DNA of 64,000 nt, taken from positions 6,700,001 to 6,764,000 of the forward strand of contig CM069765.1 in NCBI GenBank assembly GCA_036169595.1. The letters run 5' to 3'. The first letter of the stretch is position 1. Every line of letters starts with the position of its first letter. The DNA is from Dictyostelium firmibasis. Lineage: Eukaryota > Evosea > Eumycetozoa > Dictyosteliales > Dictyosteliaceae. The translations under genes and the position numbers were made by a program. A model generated the notes under the pieces. It had not been told where the DNA came from, searched no databases, and worked only from the letters and a program-made list of their open reading frames with translations. Of this stretch, positions 16,009 through 32,122 are shown piece after piece.

Positions 16009-16266
16009 ATGTTATTTAGTAAGTAATTAAATTTATTTAAATTTTTTTATAAAAAAATTACTCAAATTTTATATTTTTAAAAAATTATTACAGAATCATT
16101 ACAATCAATTGTCTCAAGCTCATCAAGCTCAAAAGTTCAAATTGAAAATCAAACTTCTTTCGTTATGCAAAGTACCAACAAAGTTACTCTCTTGGACAAT
16201 CTCAGTATCTTGAATGGAAACAAGGGTAACAATCTTAATGTTTTAGGAAAATTAGTTGACAACTAA
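16009..16266 (+). CDS. Small 60-residue protein with a 10-nt first exon
   Basis: Exon 1 (16009-16018) is only ATG TTA TTT A. A GTAAGT donor and an ACAG acceptor lead to exon 2 (16094-16266). The product begins [20 protein letters not shown] and ends KLVDN with TAA. It has no membrane segment and is Ser- and Asn-rich. A very short first exon followed by a Ser-rich start is the architecture I associate with small multigene families of dictyostelids such as the hssA/2C/7E-like and related UPF proteins. I cannot place it in a named family with certainty. The codon choice is richer in C-ending codons (GTC, CTC, AAC, TTC) than in neighbouring genes, which suggests high expression. A TATA box lies about 90 bases upstream. 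Confidence 0.72.
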
Positions 16267-16372
16267 AATAAACAAAAAAAAAGAATAAACTTTTTTTCCA
16301 TTGAAAAACTATAAAATTCTCTCTTTTTTTTTTTAAAATTTTTTTTTTTTATTTATTTTATATATACTTTTT

Positions 16373-19300
16373 TTATTTTACAAAAACTTGATGAATTTCT
16401 TTAAATGTTTGAGGGTTTGTAAATAATTGAATTGGTAATGTTTTAGAATTTAAAGCTTCTTGAATATCTTTATCCAACATTAGGGAATTTGTACTATTAT
16501 TATTATTATTATTGTTGATGATATTTAAATTTGGAATTGTAATATTTGCAATTTTTAAAGGTATTGATTCTTTTAACATTCTTGATTGATTTGCATCAGC
16601 ATAATTATTTAGACCAAATTGAGAAGTTGAACTAGAGATGAAATTTGTCATCTTTGATTGAAGTTGTTTAACTTTTCTTTCTTGTTGTTTAATTAATAAT
16701 TTTTGTTTTTCAATTTCATTTGCGCTAATTCTATCATTTGATGATGAAGGGGTTGAGGAAGAGGTTGAGGAAGAAGATGATGATGATGATGATTTACTAT
16801 TATTTAAATCTAAAACCTTTGGAGTTGCTGTACTTTCTAAAATTGAATTCATCATATGATTAACTTGTTTTGAATATTCAACAATTTCATTAAATTTAAT
16901 TTGTTGTTTCTTTATTTGTTGTTCTAATAAAGTTGGAGTAGATGGAGTTGAAGGTGATGAAGTTGAATTATTTGATTTTTGTTGTAATTGTTGTTGATGT
17001 CTATAGTTTTGAATTAAATTTAACTCGTATAATTCTTTTATAGATTTTTGAGATTTTAATTTCAAATTTTCATTTCTTAAGAATCTTATAGCCTTTTTAA
17101 GGGATAACACATTAATGTCATCAACGGAACGAAGCATTTCTTGGTTTGCAATCATTGGAGATAATGGAGTATTCAATTTCTTTTGTAATTCTTGTTGGAG
17201 AGTAATGATTTTATGTTGCATATTCTTTGAATCATGTTCTAATGAATTCTTTTCATTACGTAATTGATTGAGGGCTTGACGGAAATTCTTTTCGTTGTCT
17301 TCACGTGATTTGATCTCTTTTGCCAATTTTTCAGTGACTTCATTTTCAGACTTCTGAAGGATACGAATTCTCTTATCGAATGATTCCTCTTTACGTTTTT
17401 CTTCGATTAACTCTGCTTCTTTTGCTTTGATGGCCTTAAGATTATCTAATAATTCTGCATCCTTTGATTGAATGATATCACGTAATTGACCGACTTCACC
17501 GAGTGACTGTTTCAATTGATTGGCTCTTTCAGCCCATGGGCTTTGTTTGGTTAATGCTTGTTTCTCTTTCTCAGAGAGATTCAAATCACCCGCAATAATG
17601 GTTTCAACGACATCACTCAATTGTACATTCATACGATAGAAGACTTTCTCCAATGATGAAGATAGTTTCGATTCCTCTTGATCTTGAATATCATCATTGA
17701 ATTCAGATATTTCATCATTGTTACTCTTACGAGTATTATTTGCAATGATAAGATCGGATCTTGCTTGAATCTTAATTAAAAGGTCATTCAAATGTTGATT
17801 TGAATTACTACCACTAACACCACTATTCATTGATTCCTCTTGAATCTTTGGTAAGGAATGAATCAACTCCAAAAGTATTGATTTACAGGTATGTTCAGAG
17901 GTTTTAAGTAAATCACGTACAATTGAAGATTGTGAAAGGTATGGTTTGGTTAAAAGATTCTTAACAACTTTACGACAGACCGATAATACTTTTGACATTT
18001 CTTTATGTGGGAAAATGAGTTGTTCATTATGAGTGATTGAAGTTGTAATATCGATATCATTTAACATAATTTGTTTAATATTGTATTGAATACCCAAGAT
18101 ATAGTTTAAGAGTGTTGACCATTCTGGTTTAAATATTTGATTATCAATAGCACTTGAACCACTGCCATCAATGGATGGACCACTACCGAAAATATTTGTT
18201 AAAATTGAATCAATACGTTGACAAAGTTTATCTAAATCGGCACCAGAATAAGATGGACCAAATTGTTCCAATTTAATTAATTGTAAAAGATTATCTAATA
18301 TTCTCTCTTGATTTAACATGTCTTTTATTGATCTACCAGATCTTAGCCATTGATCGGATGATGATCTTTCCAAAGTTTCAGTTAACCAAGTGGTGGAAAT
18401 TGCTAAATGTTCCAATATATGAATGATTGAGAGAGAGTGAGCTACTTGACCACTTGTTAACATTTGATCACTATCACCTGCAACTTTATTACCAATCTCT
18501 TCAACTTTGTAGGTACGATTCAAATATTTTTGTGATAACTCTGATTTCAATATAATTCTTTTTAATAATAATAACATCTTAATGGCATCATTATCCATTT
18601 GGAAGGTTTGCTCTGGTAGGTATTCATAAACGAATGCAAGATGAACTTGAGCTTCAACCGATTTGGATTGTTCTAATTGATGATCGATTTCCAATGCTGT
18701 AGCTTTAATCATTTGATTTTGTAATTGAATATTTTTACTAAGAAGTTGTTGTTGAATTGCTGACCATGAATGTTGATGTTCAGATTGTTCCTCTTCTTTT
18801 CTTCTCATATCCTCCAATTTATGTTGAAGTCTGCCAACGAGATCACGGAATTGTAAGATGGTTTTCTCATTCTCTTGATTTTTGATTTGAAGATTAGTCA
18901 TTTGACTTTGAATATTCAAAATTTCAATATCCTTTGAATTAACTTCCAATCTTAGAGATTTCTCTAATGCAGCTTGGTTCTCACTCAACTCCTCACTGAG
19001 ATCTCTAAAGGATTCTAAATCTGCAATTGATACTTTCAACTCCTCTAACTCTTCACTCAATGAGAGATTCTTATCAGTGAGATCTGTAATCAATGACTCA
19101 CTATCTTCTGCGTCCTCCAATGCCAATTTCAACTCTAGAGTCTCTTCAATCTTTGTAGATAACTCCATGTCTAATTTATTGGATTTCTCTGTCAAAGATT
19201 GAACTTGTTTTGAGAGAGTTTCTAATTCTTTGGATTTCTTTGAAAGTTCATGTTTATCATTCATTGTAATATCACGTAGTTTAACCAATGCTTCTTTAAG

Positions 19301-20962
19301 TTTATCATTTTGTTCTTGTAATACCAATACATCGGTTGGTAAATTTTCATCGATTGAACGTGTTGGTTTCTCATCCAATTGAATTTTCAAACTATCGAAT
19401 TCGATACGCATCATTTCCAACTCCTCTTTGACCTGTTCAAACTCTAATTCTGTCATCTCCAATTTCTCCTCTGTAACCTCTTTGTCGAGTGTTAAGAGTT
19501 CAAGATTTTCGTTGAGGTTTGAAATTTGATCAACCAATGATTGTTTCTCTTTTTCAAATTCTGATTTCTCTTTGTCTTCATTACGATGTTGAGTTTTCAA
19601 TATATTTTCATTCTCTTTCTCTTTAGTTGCTATCGTTTTCTCCAATTGTTGAATTTGTTTTTCATTCTCTTTTATTTGTTTATCTTTATTGGCTACAGTT
19701 TCCTTAAGTCTATCCTTTAATAAATTGATCTCTTCTTGTGATCTAATTTTATCCTCTTTCAATTCATTGATTGTTGTCATCATTTTATCGATATTTTCTT
19801 GAACTGCTTGATTCATCTTTTCAGTTGCCAATGATTTATTTAATAAATCATTAATTTCTTCCTCTTCTTCCTCATCTTCACCTTGAATAATTTTAGATTG
19901 TTTCTTTTGTACTGATGTTGGTGTTAATGTACTAGTAGTAGCTGTAGTTGTTGGAGGTGATGGAGTTGATGGAGTTGGAATTGGTACTGATGCTAAAGTT
20001 GGTGCTGGTGCTGGAGTTGATACTGGTGCTGAATTTGGTGTTGGTTCTTTCAAACCAGATGGTTTTGGAATACCAGATGGTCTCGATGAAGAAGATGATG
20101 GTGGTCTTGCAATTTTGGATGGTGTTGGTTGTGGTTGTTCTGGTGGTGGCTCAACTACAACAGTTGGTGAAGATATAGTAGTTGTTGTTGTTGTTGTTGT
20201 TGTTGTTGTTGGTGTTGGTGTTGGTGTTGGTGTTGATGTTGATGTTGGTGTAGGTAAAGGCTCAGCTTTCTTTTCTGGTGGCGGTGATGTAAGTGGTGAG
20301 GTTGAAGTTGGTGAAGTGGTGGAGGTAGTAGTAGAAGAAGTGGTTGATGGAATTGTACTTGGTCTTCTAATACCAGTTTCAGTTGGTTTTTTAATTGATG
20401 ATGTTGGTGTTGTTGTTGATGTAGTTGATGATGTATTTGATGATGAAGTTGAACCAGTTAATGATGGTCTACCTTTACCTAATGATGATGGTGGTCTAAT
20501 ACCAGTAGATGATGGTGGTCTAATACCTGATGGAGCTGCTAATTTTGATGGTGTAGTTATTGGTGCTGGCATAAGTTTAGAATCATCAACACCATCATCA
20601 ATATTTGTTTGTTGTTCCTCTACAATAACAGCCATATTTGGTTTGACGAATAAACCATGTGCTGGTTTACAATCAAAATATTTTTCACCTTGAACTATAC
20701 CATCATTTTTACCAACTATTTCAACAAAAAATAAAAATAATAGATAAAGAAAAAGAAATAGAAAAATTATTTAATATTTTAAAATTAAATAACAAATTGG
20801 TTTTAATAATTACATACCAGCATTATCTAATTCGACACCAACCCAACGACCAGGACTGAATTTTGTCATACCACAATATTTAACAGTACCTAAGCCTAAC
20901 TCAGGTTTACCATTGATAGAAACACGTGTTCCTGGTGGAAGTGATTTTCCTTCTTCTGACAT
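16373..20962 (-). CDS. dctn1: Dynactin subunit p150-Glued
   Basis: Microtubule- and dynein-binding arm of dynactin. Exons 20818-20962 and 16373-20715 encode 1495 residues. A CAP-Gly domain occupies about residues 10-75: GLGTVKYCGMTKF, GRWVGVELD, the signature GKNDG at 50-54 and GLFVKP. A basic Ser/Thr/Pro-rich linker follows (about 80-330, with SxIP-like repeats GIRPPS and GIPKPSG that could bind EB proteins, an inference). A long coiled coil spans about 345-720, then the conserved dynactin p150 domain (SGQVAHSLSIIHILEHLAIS, DQWLRSGRSIKDMLNQER). A second coiled coil (about 1070-1230) and a Ser/Asn-rich tail complete it. The short first exon carries most of the CAP-Gly domain. Length is close to the animal protein plus low-complexity insertions. 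Assignment is secure. Confidence 0.94.
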
Positions 20963-21460
20963 TGTGTCTCTTTTTATTTTTTTTTTATTTGTGTAATGTC
21001 AATTATCTTTTTTTTTTTTTTTTTTTTTTTTTTCTTTTTGGTTTGTTTATAGTTATTGGTATATTTCGATGTGTTGAATGTTATTTTTATTGTTATTTGT
21101 TTTTGTATTTTTTGTAATAAAAAAACAATCGATAATCATATGCACACAACACACCTTGTGTTTCAAATTAATTTAAAAAAAAAAAAAAAAAAAAAAATCA
21201 CTCACAAGTTCAAAAAAAAAAAATTAAAAAAAAATTAAAAAAAAAAATTAAAAAAATAAATTTTGTGAATACTTTTTTTTTTGTCAATTAATTTTATTAT
21301 TTTAATTATTTGCGCCTTTGCATGAAAAACAATTAAATATTTTATCTTTAAAACTTTTTTAGAAAAAGATTGTTTGATTAAAAAAACGAAAGTGTAAAAA
21401 ATAAATAAATAAATAATAAATGAATTTTTATTTTGGTTTTGAAATAATGAAAAAAAAAAA
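20963..21460. other. Intergenic region upstream of dynactin p150
   Basis: T and A homopolymers with one mixed island near 21300-21330 (TTTGCGCCTTTGCATG). No gene seen. It must carry the p150 promoter and the 3' flank of the EGF-like gene. Confidence 0.55.
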
Positions 21461-25096
<3,636 letters not shown>

Positions 25097-25524
25097 TTTT
25101 AATGAAAAACAAATTGGAATGTGGGGAGATTTTGTCGAAAGAGGGTCAAAAAAAAAAAAATATAAAAAAATTAAAAAATATTTTATTTTTTTCAAAGGGC
25201 CAAAAAAAGAAAAATATCTTAAGTTTTTTATTTTTTTTTTGAAATAATTTCTCAAAAAATGGAAAAAAATGTCACATTGCTATCAATAAATTTAGTATGG
25301 ATTCCCTCCAAAGAAGAATAAAATTAAATTAAATGATTTTATACCTAATAAACATAAAAGAAATAATTATAAAAAAACCCAATTAATAGTATTTTTATGC
25401 TGTAAAAAAAAAAAAAAAATAAAGAATGGATCATCACCAGATTTACATGGATAATATAAGCCATTTTTTTTTTTTTTTAAACAATTATTTATTTATTCAA
25501 AAAAAAAATAATACTATTTATTAA
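25097..25524. other. Intergenic region between tandem-pair gene 1 and the EGF-like gene
   Basis: AT-rich with a mixed island at 25270-25440. In-frame sequence continues upstream of the EGF-like start, but the signal-peptide ATG at 25096 is the better start. No other gene is seen. Confidence 0.5.
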
Positions 25525-26993
<1,469 letters not shown>

Positions 26994-27189
26994 TTTTTTA
27001 TTTCTATTATATACTATTTTTTTAAAATATAAATTTTTTTTTTTTTTTTTTTTTTTTTTGCCACATTAAAAATATTAAAAAAAAAAAATTAAAAAAAAAA
27101 TAAAAATAAAAATGATATTAAAAATGGTTTTTTTTATATGAAAATATCTTTCAAAAAAAACGATTGAGATCTCTTTTTGTTTTTTTTTT

Positions 27190-27496
27190 TTTTAATTTAT
27201 TTTTTTTTTAATTTTTTTAATTTTTTTTTTTTAATTTTATTGGCATGAAAAACTATCTGTAACCTTTGATCAATAGCTCTTGTGGTTGTTTGTAACTGTT
27301 TCACTTTAATAACTGAACCTCACATTTCAATTTTTTCATTTAGTTTATTTAATTCAAAGCAATATTTATTAATAATTTGAAATTCACTTATTAAACTCAA
27401 TATAATTGAAATATAATTGTAAATTGGTGGGATTGGTGTCCTTTTTGATCCAACAACAAAATAGGAAACAAATTCAAAAAAAGAGAGAGGCAGGAA
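27190..27496 (-). pseudogene. Coding relic between the tandem paralogues
   Basis: On the minus strand, 27323-27496 is open for 58 codons with clear coding composition (FFEFVSYFVVGSKRTPIPP, ISEFQIINKYCFELNKLNEK). It is interrupted by one TGA at 27320-27322 and then continues in the same frame (KQLQTTTRAIDQRLQIVFHA) into an A-rich end near 27190. There is no start codon or splice acceptor at its upstream edge. The mixed base composition contrasts sharply with the flanking homopolymers. I do not recognise the parent protein, and it does not resemble either flanking paralogue. It is probably a decayed or truncated host gene fragment; a chance open frame is possible but unlikely. Confidence 0.5.
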
Positions 27497-27590
27497 TCAT
27501 TGTCAGAAGTTTTTAATTTTTAAAAATTAAAGTAAAATTGTTTAAACTATTATCTTTTTTTAAAAATATATTTATTTTTGGGGGTTTATT

Positions 27591-28409
27591 TTAATGGTTA
27601 TTATTTATATTATTATCAAATGCAGTTGGTAAAGGTCTTGCAAATGATTGTACTGGTGTTTGTTGTTGAGTTAATGATGATGATCTTGGTCTTGTTGGTG
27701 GTTGTTCTTGTTGAAATATTGGTGGTTGTGGTCTTGGTGGTTGATAAGTAGAGGATGTTGGTGATAATTGTACAGGTGGTCTAGGTTTTGGGGGTAAATG
27801 AGATGATTGTTGTTGTTGTTGTTGTTGTGTTTGATGTAAATTTGGAGATGAATTTGATGGTGACAAAGGTTGGTATGGTTGTTGTTGTAGGTTTGGAGTT
27901 GAAGTTGATGGGGATAAAGGAGGTTTATTAACATTACTGGCTACAAAACCTTTTTGAATGCTTTTATGTGGTACAGGTCTTAATGGCTGAAAAATAACAC
28001 CACTATCGCTATCTATTGATGATGAATTACTATTACTATTTGGATTATGAGGTAAAACTTGTCTACCCATTATTGGTGGTGGGTTTTGAGGTGGTGGTGC
28101 ACTTGGTAATTGTTCAACAACTGGTGCTGTTGGAACTGGTGCTGATCTTAATGGTAGTTGTTGAGTTGTTGTTGATGATGTTGATGTTGGTGGTGGTGGT
28201 ATTGGAGAAGATGATGGTCTTGCTAATTGCTTTAAAGGTGATGGTTGTTGTGGTAATGGTGTTGACTGTCTTGTATATTCTCTTGAACCTGGTAATTTTT
28301 GTAAATTTTTTGGTGGTGCAGCATGTGTAACCTCTGTTTTTACAGGTTTAGATAAAAACATAGTTGGACTTGAGAATGTTGATGCTGTATTAACTCTTTG
28401 TTGTGGTGG

Positions 28410-28491
<82 letters not shown>

Positions 28492-29060
28492 GATTGAGGT
28501 GGAATGCCAACACGTGTCATAATTTCTGGTGTACTATTATTACTATTGTTATTATTATTATTTGCAGTATTAATTGCAATTGTGTTATCAGGTGATAAAG
28601 AAATGACAGGATTTGCAACCTCTATTGGTTGTTGTAATTGTTCGGCACCATTTGTTTCATGAATTGAATTTAAACATTGATATAGACTTGGTAAAGAGAA
28701 TTGGGTATTAATTAAAGGTATGTCGAATCTTGAAACTCTTGCTTCGAATTGATTTGAGACATCTCTGAAAACCTCTTCTTTTAATTGAATGTATTCATCT
28801 ATGTTTTGATTGGATAGTTCAAATGATAGTTGATCGACTCTATCGATTTTTTTCTTTACTATATTTAAATCGTTACAATATTCACCCAACATCTCAAAGT
28901 TTGGTGTTTGATTATCCATCCAATCTTTAAAACTCTCATCTGCCATCATTAAAACACCATTACCATATTTCGATAATGGATGTTCGTTACCAAATAATTT
29001 CGAAACGTTATTCATAAAACTATTTGAATTTAAATAAATATCTATTGTTTTTTTTATTCA

Positions 29061-29101
<41 letters not shown>

Positions 29102-29399
29102 TTTATTTATAAATATTAAGAAAACTATTATATAATGATAATACTATACCTTTTATTGAATTACAATATAGATTTAAAGAATTATATATGCTGTGAACTA
29201 GTTCTGATAAATTATTATATTCATTTTTTATTTGGTCATAATTTTGGTCAATAGCATAATTAATAAATTGTTGTTGTTCTTGGTGTCCACTGTAATAATT
29301 ATTATCGAGTTGTTGTTGATGTTGATGATGGTGATTATTGTGTAATGCTGGTGATGAAACACTACTACTTCTACGATGGTGATGATGATGATGTGACAT
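27591..29399 (-). CDS. Helical-domain/proline-rich protein, paralogue 2 of a tandem pair
   Basis: Exons 29150-29399 and 27591-29041 give 566 residues. After a His-rich start (MSHHHHHHRRSSS) come the same blocks as in the gene at 25525-26993: DQIKNEYNNLSELVHSIYNS, DIYLNSNSFMNNVSKLFG, EHPLSKYGNGVLMMADESFKD and EARVSRFDIPLINTQFSLPS. The helical region ends near residue 215. It is followed by a roughly 30-residue poly-Gln and a long Pro/Ser/Gln tail rich in PxxP motifs (KPRPPVQLSP, PPRPQPPIF, RPLPTAF), plausible SH3 ligands. The single intron is at the same codon and phase as in its paralogue, and the first 22 bases of exon 2 are identical. A BAR-like adaptor role is a guess from layout only. Confidence 0.76.
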
Positions 29400-30162
29400 T
29401 TTAAATTTTATTCTTGAATTTTTTTTATTTTTTTTTAAATTTTTTTTAATTCAAAAAAAAAAAAATATTTTATTTTATTTTTCACTTTAGGTTTATAATG
29501 TTTTTATTCTTTTTTAAATTTTAAAACTTTTGTTAAAATATTGTTTTATTTGCTTTTAAAAAAAAAAAAAAAAAATATAAAAAAAAAAATAAATGTGTGT
29601 TGAAAGAAAAAAAAATTTTTAAAGAATTTTTATTTTTTTTCTTGAAAAAAAAAAAACAATTGTTATGATTGCGTAATATTCCTTTGTTTTCAAGAAAAAA
29701 AAAATCCTGGCCTTTTAAAAAAAAAACATCGTAAAAAAGATTTAACGGGTTTCAGCCCTCACAGAAAAAAAAAAAAAACTTACCATAAGTGGTTTAACAA
29801 ATATTATATTTTTTTTATATTATTTTTTACCACAATGCTTTTATTCTTTATCTTTTTAATTTTTAATTTTTTTAATTTAACTAATCATTTTTTTTTTTTT
29901 TTAAAAAAAAATATTTTAATTTTTTTTTTTTTTTTTTTTTAATTTTTTTTTTTGTTTTTTTTGTTTTTTTTTTTATTTGAATTCGCAATTTTATTTTAAT
30001 TAATTAAAATTTTTTTTAAAAAATAAAAAAAAAAAAAAAAAAAAAAAAAGAAGCAACCACTCTGGTAAATTTATTATATACAAATTACTTTTTTATTTTT
30101 TATTTTTTACTTTATTATAAGTTAAATGATTATTTTAGTAGTTTCATAGTCTTTTGATAATT
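29400..30162. other. Intergenic region between cystatin 3' end and tandem-pair gene 2 start
   Basis: A/T homopolymers with one mixed island at about 29650-29800 containing an 8-bp inverted repeat CTTGAAAA/TTTTCAAG and the GC-rich string GGGTTTCAGCCC. No open frame. The island is too short and unspecific to call an RNA gene. Confidence 0.5.
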
Positions 30163-30450
30163 TTAAAAATAACTTATATCATCATCCTTTGTTTTGCCAT
30201 CTTGAACAGAAACTAAACTAGCTGAACCAGAAAATGGTTTATAAATTCTAAGATGAGCAAAACCATTTTCTGTTCTTACTTTAACAAAATAGTTTGTACC
30301 ATTTACTAGTTGAGTTTTATAACTTATTGCTTTAAGATGAGAAATATTGGTCCCTAGTTTGGTTTGGATTGAAAGTTTGACACTATTTACAATATCCTCA
30401 ACTGTTTTATCTGCTTGGTGTGTAGCACCAATACCGCCAACTTTTGTCAT
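30163..30450 (-). CDS. Cystatin (stefin-type cysteine protease inhibitor)
   Basis: Single exon of 95 residues with no signal peptide, as in cytosolic stefins (cystatin A/B). These proteins block papain-like cysteine proteases. The hallmarks are in place: the N-terminal glycines (VGGIGATHQAD), the central inhibitory loop QLVNG at about residue 49 (QVVAG in the consensus), and the pattern NYFVKVRTENGFAHLRIYKP near the second hairpin loop. Dictyostelids are known to have several stefin-like genes (cpi family). I cannot tell which member this is, so no symbol is given. The gene stands next to the retroelement island but is itself intact. Confidence 0.9.
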   Translation of the reverse strand: MTKVGGIGATHQADKTVEDIVNSVKLSIQTKLGTNISHLKAISYKTQLVNGTNYFVKVRTENGFAHLRIYKPFSGSASLVSVQDGKTKDDDISYF

Positions 30451-30770
30451 TTTTTATTTATATATTTTTTTTTTTTTTTTTTTATTTGCAAAGAAATTAT
30501 TTTGGGTTACAAATATTTTATAAATTAAAAATGTGAATGAAAAAAAAAAAAAAAGGAAACCAAAATTCAAAAAATTATAAAAAAAAATTAAAAAAAATTA
30601 ATTTTTTTTTTTTTTTTTCTTTTATTAACTTTTTTTTTGGAACCACATCTCAATAATTTTTTTTATTGAAATAATTCACAATTTTATTTATCTATATCTT
30701 CTCTTTTGATCTAATTAACTGTTTTAACAATAATATCTTTTATTTTAAATATGATAACCTTGAGTTTATA
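30451..30770. other. Cystatin upstream region
   Basis: T- and A-runs, then a more mixed stretch (30700-30770) leading into the retroelement island. No specific site recognised. Confidence 0.5.
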
Positions 30771-31125
30771 ACCCAGGCCATATTAATAAATTGATAGAAA
30801 GATCAGCGAGTTCAACCAAAACGAGAAAGTTTCAATATGCCATAACATTTGAGACCAACACAAATTGCAACTCCACCAAGGAAAACATCCAGAGAAATAT
30901 CAACAGGATTACGGAGTTAAGCAAGAACATAATCATTACAAACCAAAAATCAAAACTCAAGAAATTCAACAAATCTAGTGAGTCAAACTAAGGAAAACAA
31001 AATTTCAAATGCTTTAAATGCGGGAGGAATGGTCATTATGCAAACAAGTGCAATCAGGAAATAAATACTATAACTGAGCAAGTATCATTTCACATCAAAC
31101 AAACAAGAAGAATTAAAAAGAGTTA
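30771..31125 (+). mobile_element. Broken gag-type CCHC zinc-knuckle relic (LTR-retrotransposon-like)
   Basis: The composition shifts abruptly to mixed, C-containing sequence. It encodes a basic, Asn/Lys-rich segment and a retroviral-type zinc knuckle of pattern C-x2-C-x4-H-x4-C (CFKCGRNGHYANKC). That type of knuckle belongs to Gag of LTR elements such as the Skipper group in dictyostelids; the exact family is a guess. The copy is broken and old, with no LTR or polymerase region visible beside it. Confidence 0.55.
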
Positions 31126-31129
31126 GTTT

Positions 31130-31260
31130 ATTGGCTCTTGTTGGTTGATCATTGATTTTTAATACTGCGGTTGTTCAGTTATAGTTTTTATTTCCTCGTT
31201 ACACTTGTTTGCATAATGACCATTCTTCCTGCATTAAAGATAATGAAAGCATGTGTAGAT
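31130..31260 (-). mobile_element. Second broken zinc-knuckle relic, opposite orientation
   Basis: The reverse strand repeats the knuckle region of the element just to the left (shared NGHYANKC) together with about 60 bases of closely related sequence. The two pieces face each other tail to tail as an inverted pair. It is fragmentary and clearly not functional. Confidence 0.5.
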
Positions 31261-31329
31261 ATTTGCAATGAGAAATTAAGCTCAGGTAAGAATCAGTTAA
31301 TATCACTGGAAAAGGTGGAAAGAAATAAA

Positions 31330-31420
31330 TTATTTCCCGAATTTTTTTAAAATAAAAACTCGAAAATGTGCCATTTTTTATTTCGCGAAATAAATTTATT
31401 TCATTTAATTCGGGAAATAA
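31330..31420. repeat. Inverted repeat with internal palindromes
   Basis: Arms TTATTTCCCGAATT (31330-31343) and AATTCGGGAAATAA (31407-31420) are exact 14-bp reverse complements. The intervening DNA holds the perfect 12-bp palindrome ATTTCGCGAAAT. It could be the end of a small non-autonomous DNA transposon or a foldback element; no transposase is near. Confidence 0.5.
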
Positions 31421-31716
31421 AAAGTAATTCTCAATGTGTTGTTTTTATGTATAAAAAAAAAAAATATTTAAAAAAAAAAATTAAAAAAAATCAAGTGAAA
31501 TAAAAGAAGAAACTTGATGTAGCCTTCCAAAGAAATTAAACCATAAGAAATTGCAAAAGTAAAAATCGAAATTAGGTAATTTTTTTTTTTTTTTAATTTT
31601 GTAGTATAATTTATTACATATGGGCTTAATTTCACTACAAATCAAAAATATATGTATCAGATTAGATTTTTTTTTTTTAAATTGATTAGATTTTAAATTA
31701 GCCCAGATTTCGACAG

Positions 31717-31873
31717 CTGTGATAGAACCAGTAACATAATGTATGTCAATTAATTTCGAACATGGAGGCTGTGTTATTCAGTGTGAAACCACTATGCTAA
31801 GCCTCCCACATATTATTCAGTGTGAAACCACTACGCTAAGCCTCCATAGATTATATTACTGGTTCTAACACAG
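31717..31873. repeat. Inverted-repeat element enclosing a duplicated tRNA-5'-half-like module
   Basis: Imperfect 29-bp terminal inverted repeats (31717-31745 and 31845-31873, 26 of 29 matching) enclose two tandem units 39 bases apart (31774-31807 and 31813-31846). Read on the minus strand, each unit starts GGAGGCT and contains TAGCRTAGTGG, a perfect match to the pol III A-box consensus. After the second unit comes AGCCTCC, which pairs with GGAGGCT like a tRNA acceptor stem. No anticodon arm or T arm can be folded, so this is not a normal tRNA gene. Confidence 0.5.
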
Positions 31874-32019
31874 AAATGTGATAATTCGAACAAGATTATC
31901 TTTTAACATCGTAGAACCATTACAACAAAAGGGAATATTCGATATTTATTCATCTCAAGTGACCTTATTAAACCTCCTAATATCCTTTATAGTAGTTCAT
32001 TACAAGAAAACTCATAAAT

Positions 32020-32092
32020 GGTTTTATAGTGTAATTGGTTAGCACCCAGGACTTTGAATCCTGTAATCTGAGTTCGAGTCTCAGTAGAACCA
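32020..32092 (+). tRNA. tRNA-Gln (anticodon UUG)
   Basis: It folds as a full cloverleaf. The acceptor stem GGTTTTA pairs with TAGAACC (one G-U pair), with discriminator A at 32092. The D arm contains AATTGGTTAG, and the anticodon stem CAGGA/TCCTG encloses loop CTTTGAA with anticodon TTG. The T arm is CTGAG/CTCAG around TTCGAGT. A-box- and B-box-type internal promoters are present. There is no intron and no encoded CCA. A short T run follows at 32094-32097. Confidence 0.93.
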
Positions 32093-32122
32093 GTTTTATA
32101 TTAAATCAAAACCGAGGTCGTG

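Noticed and set aside
31717-31873. Functional tRNA gene on the minus strand
   Set aside because: A-box and acceptor-like pairing are present, but there is no anticodon stem-loop and no T arm in the right place.
32020-32092. Possibility that the tRNA is tRNA-Leu or tRNA-His
   Set aside because: The seven-base anticodon loop CTTTGAA is closed by a perfect CAGGA/TCCTG stem and places TTG at positions 34-36, which reads Gln codons.
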